Assembly: GCA_008933995.1 (NCBI GenBank)
Contig: WARS01000026.1
Location: 4,540,501 to 4,604,500 of the forward strand
Length of the DNA stretch: 64,000 nucleotides
Direction: 5' to 3'
Origin: Datnioides undecimradiatus
Taxonomy: Eukaryota; Chordata; Actinopteri; Lobotiformes; Datnioididae
In this document: in pieces, positions 55,101 through 64,000 of the stretch
Layout of the letters: each line of letters opens with the position of its first letter
Position numbering within the stretch: the first letter of the stretch is position 1
Notes under the pieces: generated by a model
The model's database searches: none
Told to the model about the DNA's origin: nothing
Seen by the model: the letters and a program-made list of their open reading frames with translations, nothing else
Translations under genes and position numbers: made by a program

Positions 55101-58100
55101 TTTGTAACTTGATGCTGTCAAAGCTCATCACACTCTGTCTGTTGAAGTTGAGTCAAAAAACAGGTTTCAAAAATTTAAACCAAAGACTAGATGTGCATTG
55201 AATCCAAAGTGTGTTCCCCTTGTAATGTTGCACAAAATTATAGTCGGAACCTAAGATGCAACTGTGAGAGTAGTTAATGATAATACTGAACATATTCACT
55301 TTAAAGTTATCCATTTTAATTCCTTATCCCTTATTCTAATCAAAATGTTCAGTTAAGTCATTTATAATGGTAAAATAACACTGGATGGTTCCAGTTTCCC
55401 ACATGTGAGGACTGCATGCCTTTAATATTTTAGACTGTTTAATTGTTGAATGACAGCCCAACTGAATTGTGTGGATATAGAATTTCTCTAATTGCTGACA
55501 TTTTATAGATCAAACAATTCAATGATTAACTAATCTATTGATTATTCATTATTAGTTCATAAAATAGTCTGAGCCCTAGAAATGACTAATAGCTGAGTGG
55601 CCACTGGAAATGACTTCAACTTGATTATTATCTATTAACAATGCCTCCCTTTTACAAGTATCCAGATTGTGTTCATCGGCTTAAAAAGGATATTAGGTTC
55701 ATTACAAATCAATCCTCTTCATTAATCATACCAGAAATGATGATACAGTATCCTTTAAAACTCAAAGGCTTTATCAGCAAGACCATTCAACCTGAAATAA
55801 ATTGCTTACTAACACCATAACAAGATTCATTTTTCACTACACATGAGTTACAGCCGCTGGACAGTGTTCGTCTTCCCCTCTTTCTCTCTCCACCACCTCC
55901 CCCCTGCATGTTGGATTGGACCGGGCTGATTAAAACTGGTGGATTGATTTTGGTCTGTAAATCCATGGTGGGGCTGGGAGAAGGAGCTGCCTGCCATGTG
56001 GAGCTGGTGATGAGGTCAGTCCAATCAATGAAGGCGAGTCGGGATAATGAGGAGACCTTCTCAGTGTGGTGGGGCTGCAGCGGCACAACTCCATGCAATT
56101 AGAGCAAATTATAGTAAGAAGAAGAAAACTGCATGGTGTGACCAACAAACAGCCCCTGTGCCTGTCATTCATCACCAGGAGCCGGACATGACATGAGAGT
56201 CATCTATAACAAATGATGGGGAGAAGGAGGAGGTGATGTACGCCCTCCTCTCAGTGGAAGAGTAAAAAAAAAATCACTGAAGTCTTTAAATCAACCCTCA
56301 AGATTGTCACAAATAAAAATATTCATATTATCCTGAATGACTTCCTATGATGCCTTTAGTGTATTATATGAACATATATATTGTCTGTGTATTGGGGATT
56401 GGGTAGGTTCATTGTTCCTCATGATGCAAATTAGCCAGAAAGTAATTGGTGCAATTTTGGATTGTGAAAGAAAGCAACAAAGAAAGGGAACAACAGACAT
56501 GCATAAACAAATGAAAGCTGCATAAACAAGTGAAAGGAAAGAAAGAAAGAAAGAAAAAGAAAGCATCTCAGATTCAGTGGGTTAGTCAGAAGGGGTGGCC
56601 CAGTGGTCCCATTCAGAGTCTTAATCCCCTGCATCATGTTGTTGGAGTGTGTGACCCAGAGTAGCATATGGAGGCAAATGCAGGTCACCAGAGTTTCTGA
56701 GCGACCTCCTGTCTGTCTGCTCCAGAAAACCTTCCTGCTCAACAGGATGTCTCTCTGCATGCCCGTCATCCCCCGGCACCAGGCCCACTCCTGCTGGCCA
56801 GACCAAAGGTCCACAGCCTGGGATTAAAATGCAGGATTTGGTCTGGGGAGGGAATTACCCTCACTTTTTTCCTGTTGCTGCTTTTGGATGGGAGGGGGAG
56901 TAAGACCACAGTAAATACTGCATCATCTCATACAAGTGGGTCTGTTACATAAAGGATTTGTTGTACACAGACACTCATTATGTGCAAAAACGCACGCGCC
57001 ACACACAAGTTAACTTGCTCAGCCATGGTGACCTAGTGAGGCTGCAGATACATCGAGCACCAGAGTGGATAGAGAGGACAGAGAGGGATGTGGGCAGGAG
57101 AGAGGAGCCACTGGGCAGCGAGCATGAAGTGAATCAAACAGGTGCTGCACACCCGTGTTCACAGTATCCAGGTCAACACACTAAACAGAAGATCCACAGG
57201 GAAATCCGCACTGACACATTGACCCTCTTTTTCACATGCAGTGTAAATGAACATATGATGCACAAAGTCAGCACTAACAACAAGTGAGGCGGAATAATCA
57301 CTGTCTTTCTGCCTAGTTTTCACTGAAACATATTTGGCTGAGAAACGTTCTATTAGATCTGTCAATCCTTTCTCCAGCCACATGCAGATTATATGATACA
57401 AGAGGACATTTAATCAAAGACTTGAAAGATTTGAAAGAGGACCGGGACTCTGCAGCTCAACAAGTGCACATTTTTGTCTTCCTTTGCATTAACAAAACAA
57501 AGAGCATGGACCTCCTCTTGAGCTTTTAAGTAATTAAACACAACTTTCATGTTATCTCCCTTAATCTTGGACTAAAGGAGACTATGGGTTGTGTTTAATG
57601 ACTCCAACATAGTCATGACAGTGCCCAAAAGAGGAATATTTAGGAAGAGTTTCAAGGACGCAGCTCTCCTTTCAGCTGAGCCATACGCTCATTACATTCA
57701 CAGTGCATTGCCTAATATCCCAGTCTCCTTCAGTGCTGCAGGCAGAATGGCAGGCCGTGATAGGCCAGAGGACAGAGAAAAGGTGATCAGTTACCTGAAG
57801 TGTCCCACAGACTGAGCTCCACTCGCTGCTCCTCCAGCTCCAGACAGGCTGTGTAGTTTTCAAATACCGTGGGCACGTAGGTCTGGGGAGCAATTAGCAA
57901 CATGGTGCCATCAGTGGGGAGGTGTCAGTCAGTCTGCTACAGGTAATGGAATTTATCCAGCTAATTAGTGCAACATGAAAACACGCGCCGAGGGAGGTCA
58001 ATCAAATAATGCGACTAATACATTTTTGCCTCAATGTGAGTGAATTTCGGGACAATGAATCACAGGAATCACTGCAACTGCAAAAGCCAATAGAATCTGG

Positions 58101-58509
58101 AGAAGTCATAAATGCTGCACAAATAAGGCTACACAAAAAAAATAATTCCATAAAACTGAACAACGTTGCGGTAAATGCGTGCAAAATTTGACAAGAGGAG
58201 CAATGTTTTTTGAAAATGCGCATGAAAACTGTGACTGCAACAGACGCACCGATTTTTTCCTGCTACATTCAAGCACGTTAAAACACACTGATTATGAACG
58301 AAGTACAAAAAACAAATACATTTACAAAAATTACATGCACATATTTACAATGAGTTTTTTCCACAAATATGAGCCACATTGGAGCATACCTCTGGATAAC
58401 AGTCCTTCGCCAGGACTTGTAACATCGCCGTTTTTCCGCATTGAACGTCTCCCACTAGAACCAGTTTACATCTCACCACCAGCGGCTGTGTATTTCTCCT
58501 TTCCTTCAT
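50735..58509 (-). CDS. rnd1: Rho family GTPase 1, Rnd1 (complete, 5 exons)
   Basis: Atypical Rho GTPase of the Rnd subfamily, a membrane-bound antagonist of RhoA signalling that binds plexins and promotes loss of stress fibres. Coding exons in transcription order: 58509-58390, 57882-57795, 51881-51772, 51641-51507, 50980-50735 (stop TGA). All junctions are GT/AG and phases agree, giving 232 residues, the human length. Motifs: P-loop GDVQCGKT (residues 20-27), effector loop [14 protein letters not shown] (67-71), where canonical Rho has [14 protein letters not shown] for guanine binding, and C-terminal CSVM, a farnesylation CaaX box. The substitutions in the P-loop and at the Gln61 equivalent explain why Rnd proteins stay GTP-bound. 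The start MKERR is the family start; an in-frame ATG at 58665 lies upstream of the predicted transcription start. Intron 2 is 5.9 kb. Which teleost copy (a or b) is not resolved. Confidence 0.98.
52109..52157 (+). repeat. (TG)n microsatellite
   Basis: About 24 uninterrupted TG units within rnd1 intron 2. Confidence 0.97.
56532..56562 (+). repeat. (GAAA)n tetranucleotide tract
   Basis: Imperfect GAAA repeat in rnd1 intron 2. Confidence 0.9.
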
Positions 58510-58673
58510 GATGTCAGTGGTGGTCCTCTGCTTATTTGTTTCTTTGCAGAAAAAAATTAAAAAACAAAGCAGCAGAACAGCCCAGAAATCGTTCCCAGAG
58601 TGATCGAGCGTCCCGACGTCTGATCCTCGGAGGATGCTCGCAGTTGATCTGATTGAATTTGCCACTGCGGCTC

Positions 58674-58679
58674 TTTATA
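58674..58679 (-). promoter_or_regulatory. TATA box of rnd1
   Basis: On the minus strand CTGTATAAAGAGCC contains TATAAA 165 nt upstream of the start codon. A start near 58645 would give a 5' UTR of about 135 nt without an intron and rules out the upstream in-frame ATG at 58665. Confidence 0.7.
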
Positions 58680-58699
58680 CAGGCGAGCAGCAGCCAATA

Positions 58700-61120
58700 G
58701 GAGCTCACCATTCCACAGGCTTTCTAACATCCCTTTACTGCACTCTCTGATGTTCTCAGAGAGCAAAACAAGTTAGTTTGTCAAGGATGATAGAACAGCT
58801 GCGTTATAAGCAGGGATTTCTTTGGGGAGTTTGTTCACAATGCTAAGCAAGGTTACATTGTTCTAAGAGGACTTTCTTAGTTTTATAGTCATTAATGTCC
58901 CAGATCCCTGATTATAATCAAGTAGTTTCTTTAGGTCCAAGCATTTAATGTGAATCTGTTAAATAACATTCGTCAGTCAGAAACAGGCAGTTACTGCAGA
59001 TGTCTGTTTTGTCACCTGTGGGTCCCGCCACTTGATTGATTGATTAGACTGACATGACTGGCTGGATCAATAGCACACCACTGGTTCAGGACAATGGAAG
59101 TGATAGACCAATCCACAGTGGACTAATTAGTTTTCTTTAGTCTGTGCTACAGCCACATTATTTTAGATGAAAGAAAATAAGTTTCTTCTTTTTTAAAATC
59201 ATTCTCATTATACTCAGTTTCAGTAGTAAGGAAGTATGTGGAAAGTAAATAGGACTGGATAATTAAAGAGACATATTGGATCTGGATAAGGCAAATTAGC
59301 ACTGAGCCTATTTTTGTCAGTATTTAATAATCATGTTTGATTTGTTATAAGTGCTTACTGGTAATGTCCTTCTCAAACAGACAGATTTCAATTCAATTCA
59401 AATTTCCCTGAATGTCTGCTGATCAAAGGATAGTCTGACCTGTGTCCATGCGGTGATGGGTGTAATAGTGCCAAGTCAACATGCAGTGGGATGGTGTGAG
59501 GCCCCCTGATAGGTGACCGGCTATCGGCTGCCCACAGGGTCAAGTCAGAGGTCTTTCCTCTCACTTGTACTGGTCAAACCCCTGGAGACACACAGACACT
59601 GACTTTCACACCCTGAAGGTTATTACTGTATGCAAACAGCATCTCATTGTTAGGAAAAGGAGAGTTAAAAGATAAAAGTCAATTAGCCACCTTCCCTTGT
59701 GTCTTGCAGCGGACTGGCTAATTTACTTACTGTTGCCATTTAGAGCCCTTGGAGTTTTTGCCCCAGTGGGTCAAAGTAATTTGCCTTTGTTCACAAACAG
59801 CCTGTATCATTCATCCCACATGCTGGACTCTGTTGTTGTTTTCAATCGACATCAATCATTTGACCCAAGGGCACTTTCTTTGTTCATGGTATTTCTTATT
59901 AATTTACATTTACATTTTCTGTTGGGCTAAATGTTATATGAGTTAAGCTACTTTTATGTTGCAACACACTTCTTGGAAACTAATTTGCTTGGATTTAGCA
60001 AATGAAACATGATTCCAGTAAAAGAGGTGTCTTCTATATTAATGCATTAATGCCTTTTAGTGTATGGTAAATTTAGATGGCTTTCCACCTTTATCTTATT
60101 CTCAGGGTGTAATAAAGGCCTAAACATCTGTGACACTATGGGCAAATGCATTATAAACACTTCATTACTGATTATTTGTAAATGTGTTAAGGAGGGAGGG
60201 GGCACCGTGAGGCCACTGATTGGTAGTGTCTAAACTTCATCACATGAAGACATTAAACAGTTAAGAAGAAAAGTTGCAGACTGTGAACTCGGTCTAACCC
60301 TTTTGAAACTAACTGCAATGCATACATGAATGCCTGTGTAACCACCACAGAGCTGCTCTGGCGGGACACAGAGAGACAGGTGGCTGTGAATAATCATCAG
60401 GCATAAAGTGACACCTTCCAATATGGCTGATGGCGGAGGATGAGAAGGACGAGGCTGGACAGGAAAGGCTGACTGCCGGTAGGATAAAACATTGACACCT
60501 TAAACTGTCGCACCTCGATATATTTGGTGACAGCGTTGGTAATTATCATCAACGCAATGAGGGAATGGCAGCAGTCTACACGTGGCCTCAGGAAAGCAGA
60601 CAAAAGCTGAGTCACTATCTTTCTCACAAGATTCTCAGGCTGTTATAAACTGGAAGACCTCCTTATTTTCCTGCCACCAACCATCAGCAGATGGTGTTGT
60701 AACCCAGGATTTCTAGCACGACTTGCAGACATAATAGACTTACACGTGAAGCAGCAATATACACTTTTTCTGTGAGTACATTCAGAAAAGGGTTGTCAGA
60801 TTGACCAAATATGGAAGTGATATCAAGCTACCAGGCTAGGACAGATGGTAAATGATGATCAGGTCCAGTTAGAGATGGTGATAATGTGTTTCTGCAGGAA
60901 GCAGAGCACAAGCTGAATCTGGCATATGGGTGTAATAATGATTGATTTGAACAGATTCATATAGTCTCTCATCTCACCAAACAAAGCATGCATGGACTGA
61001 TTACAGTCACTTAGAATATGGCACAGGTCTCCACTTGGCATGACTATTACATTTCCTAAAATTTGAGTGAAGGGATGTTTTGTCTGAGAAACTGCTTTGC
61101 AGGGCCAAAGCAACATCCCA
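58700..61120. other. Intergenic region upstream of rnd1
   Basis: No gene recognised on either strand. Short frames only (for example 59697-59930 and 60859-61116). Confidence 0.6.
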
Positions 61121-61124
61121 GCTT

Positions 61125-61390
61125 ATCTTTTATTCCATCTTATTCCAAACCCCATGAGTATTAACAGCTTCAACTCCTCTGGGAAGGATTTCCACAAGAT
61201 TTTCTAGCCTAGCTGTAGTGATTTGGTCCCATTCAGCCACAGGAGCATGAGTGAGGTCAGCAGATGATGATGGACTTTACTCATACTCGCGCATCCCAAA
61301 GGCGCTAGATCAGGTTCAGGTCATGGTGTCACTGTGCAAACTAGTCAAGTTCTTCGACACCAAACTGGGAAAATATTTGTGCAATGGACC
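61125..61390 (-). mobile_element. Fossil Tc1/mariner transposase fragment
   Basis: Read on the minus strand, one frame gives QFGVEELD, then a stop where Trp is expected, FAQ, DLNLI, a stop where the catalytic Glu is expected, then RLWDA. Farther on a frame gives DLTHAPVAEWDQI, ARLENLVEILPRGVEAVN and WNKME. These match the C-terminal part of Tc1-family transposases (FGVEELDWPAQSPDLNPIEH, NLVESLPRRVEAV). At least three stops and frame changes show it is dead. The N-terminal DNA-binding part and terminal repeats were not found. Confidence 0.9.
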
Positions 61391-64000
61391 TAAACCTGTG
61401 CATAAAGATGAAAGAGCAATATTATATAAAATGTCACTGGATCTTGTAGCATTAAGATTTATCTCAATTAGAACTAAGAAGTCAAAAAAATGAAACAGAA
61501 AGTGTATAAAACCAGTTATAAAGACACACTTAAAGGATTATTGCACCCAGATTACAAATGATAAATGTACTGCATCTATTGCTCACAGTATTCTGTCAGT
61601 TTTGGTTTAATTGCCTATATTTGCCTATATTTGACATATAAGTGCTAACTTTCTGCAAATAACAAAAATAATGTTTGTCAGAGGAGTTTACTTGTGGTGT
61701 TAGCCACACTAAAATGATGTCAAAGCTACTCTAAATTATTTATTGTGATACATCACTATGCAGGTTTCTGCATATACTGTATAACTGGGTAGAAAGTAGT
61801 TCAAATGAAAATTGGACAAAAGATATCAAAACCTAGAGTGATAAAACCAAAACTAGCTGCATCTCTCCAGAGGTAAGTTAATGAATGTATGTTTTACTTT
61901 TTGTAATTATGTTGAATCTTTAAAAAGCAGTTTTAAGGAGAGGCAAAGACATTCTCTGTATGATATTTCTGGTTTACACTTAACTGAATATTCCACAGAA
62001 TCGTACAACCTGAAGGTACAGACGTACCACTTCTGCCCTCTGATGGTGGTTTTATGAATCAGCGAGTAGAAATGAAAACACCACACACAGAAATGTTACT
62101 GAAATGTTGTGTTTTATTCACCCCCTCTACCAGATGTGCCATAGACAAAAGATGCACCCCGTACACATCATCATCAGACACTGTTGGATATCATTTATCT
62201 TATTGACTCGTCAGAAACCATGTGAAATGTTGACATCATCATTAGACCAGACAGATTTTTCAGTATTGGAGGTGGGTACAGCATAACGTTTAGTGCATTT
62301 ATTGCATTGTAAAGCAGACATACAAATGATAGTAGTGCAATTATACCCCATCATAATTGAGGAGATAATCTTGATAGTCTCAGCTAGTGTCTTGTAAATG
62401 CTAGACTGTATTGCATACAGAATTTAGGCAAGTGAAACGTAATAGGAAATGATAATAGTAAAAAATTGTGCTTTGGACATCCAAAGAATAATTCACGTTT
62501 TGTATAAATTTCCTGCAATAAAAATTAAGCAAATAGAATGAGCTGATATATATAATATAATTCTTAATCGAAAGAAAGTACTGTGCTCTCTGTGTTTCAT
62601 CAAGTAGAAGTAATGTATCTTAATCCTGGTCCTTCAGAAATGAATGTGGGTGTCAGTGGAAGCAAACTTCACGGTGGTCATAAATAACCGCAGTGCATCA
62701 TTCCAAAAAGAGAGGAAAATACATATTAACACATGCTTTCTGAGGCGTTTAATATAGGATTGTGTATTGTGACTAAAACCCTCTACTTTCTGTCAGCATT
62801 TGTTTGTCTCTGTGCAATTTTTCTAATAATAATGTTCATAATATCTGCATATTAAATATACAGTATGTACAATGAAGCCATGATAATGTATACATGTGAA
62901 TGGTTATGTAGGTCACGCTGAATTACTCTCAAGAGTGAATGGCTCATGTGAGGATGGTCCCAAAAAGCCCTTCTGATGAAACATGAATACAATATGTCAT
63001 GCACATATATTAGGTTATTTACATATGTGGTATGTTAGCTGAATTCTACTTTCATATGGTAAAAGCAGATGCATTAGTGTGAGAATTTCACTGCTTCACG
63101 AGATGCATTCATTTTTGTTTTTGTGTTGTAAGACATGAAATGGATGATTAAATAAACACAAAAGAGACTATTGGTCATTATGCCAAGCTTGAGTGAAGCT
63201 TTTGGTATTTGCAGATAAGACATTTAATTGGTCTTTAGACATGAAGTTGTATGTATTCTTCTATGTTTGTAAATTTAATGTATATCTTGCAGCTTGTTTG
63301 CAACTAGCAGAGAAATAAGAAGTGGTGGATACAAGAGTAACATTAATATGCCACCAGAGGTCACCCTACATATACTTATAAGCCTGCATTACACATGCAG
63401 AGTTTGGCTGTTTATGCTTGGAGATAATGAAATAATTTACTGGGCTCATTAGAAAGTAACCCTTCTCAAGCTGTCGATGATAAAGTCGGTGATGTCGGCG
63501 ATAAAATCTTCTGGGTGCATTGCTACTTTTTATTCATTGAGCAATTTAATTGATGTAACTGATGCCTAAACTCATCCTATCATCAGAAGAGAAACTGTAA
63601 CTCTAACATCCACCCCATTCCTCAGCTACCACTTCACCAGTGAGTAGCAGTGAAATATGAAATTCAAATGATATCTCTGATACGATGAGAAGAAAATGCA
63701 AATGTGTGCAAATATGTGGTGACATGTTTACTTAAATTTAGTGCTAATATTACAAAGAAATACATTCAGCACACACGCTGAGGTAACATTTAATTGTGTT
63801 ATTAAACTTTACATGTATTTTCTTTGGAAATCATACAGTAAATCTACTGAGCAGGGAGGGCTTTTTATATTTTCCAGTCCACTTGGAAACCTAAAGATGA
63901 AGTCACGTTGTGTTTGTTTAATCTCACCCTGATTTATTGTTGTGTTCAAAATAAAATACACCAAACAGCTAATAGAAATGTTTGAGGAACATGTACAACA
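61391..64000. other. Intergenic region to the end of the window
   Basis: AT-rich, no gene or RNA recognised. Contains a CTCF-like motif on the minus strand at 62031-62046. Confidence 0.6.
62031..62046 (-). promoter_or_regulatory. Candidate CTCF site
   Basis: On the minus strand CCATCAGAGGGCAGAA fits the CTCF core with one mismatch (position 4, T for C/G). Confidence 0.35.

Larger units (their letters stand above)
51882..57794 (-). other. rnd1 intron 2
   Basis: 5.9 kb intron. Holds (TG)n at 52109-52157 and 53692-53708, and an (AAAG)n tract at 56532-56562. Several less AT-rich blocks (about 54240-55050, 55850-56240 and 56590-56830) have long open frames on both strands but no splice-coherent gene. 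Confidence 0.75.

Noticed and set aside
56431..56827. Overlapping long frames on both strands in rnd1 intron 2
   Set aside because: No domain, no plausible splice sites and different frames on both strands, consistent with a less AT-rich intronic segment.
58345..58665. N-terminal extension of Rnd1 beginning at an in-frame ATG at 58665
   Set aside because: The ATG lies upstream of the predicted transcription start (TATA at 58674-58679), the added residues resemble no Rnd protein, and MKERR is the conserved start.

Overview
The window is vertebrate nuclear DNA, almost certainly from a ray-finned (teleost) fish. Genes are split into short exons with GT/AG introns, the non-coding DNA is AT-rich and full of dinucleotide microsatellites, several repeats look like families common in fish genomes, and the predicted proteins are fish-like versions of human chromosome 12q genes. 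There is no prokaryotic organisation: no operons, CRISPR arrays or ribosome binding sites. Most long open frames outside the genes below are chance frames or run through microsatellites.

Layout: (1) 101-7156, plus strand: the 3' two-thirds of stat6, entering the window in an intron. (2) 11501-13148, minus strand: a complete four-exon lens aquaporin gene, mip, convergent with stat6. (3) 17509-20141, minus strand: a complete eight-exon ptges3 (HSP90 co-chaperone p23) whose start codon is split by intron 1. (4) 25116-28117, plus strand: dtx3, a Deltex-family RING-DTC ubiquitin ligase, divergent from ptges3. (5) 31222-33273, plus strand: a second, much shorter Deltex gene of about 200 residues, made only of RING plus DTC, tandem to dtx3. 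(6) 50735-58509, minus strand: a complete five-exon rnd1, an atypical Rho GTPase, with a TATA box upstream. About 14.6 kb of gene-free DNA lies between the short Deltex gene and the rnd1 3' end, and 58.7-64 kb is also gene-free.

The genes are not one functional unit. Human STAT6, MIP, PTGES3, DTX3 and RND1 all lie on 12q13, so the simplest reading is an ancient linkage group kept in fish. Transposon remnants lie at about 16.2-16.6, 20.7-21.0, 34.4-34.7 and 61.1-61.4 kb. The last is a clear fossil of a Tc1/mariner transposase.

I found no exotic new system. The points most worth a second look are the dtx3/short-Deltex tandem pair with an IRF-like site upstream of the short gene, the split ATG and heat-shock-like site of ptges3, the TG microsatellite abutting a stat6 splice acceptor, and the loop-A histidine position in the aquaporin. 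Exon boundaries come from splice consensus, reading-frame continuity and recalled family sequence; UTR ends and promoters are much less certain.
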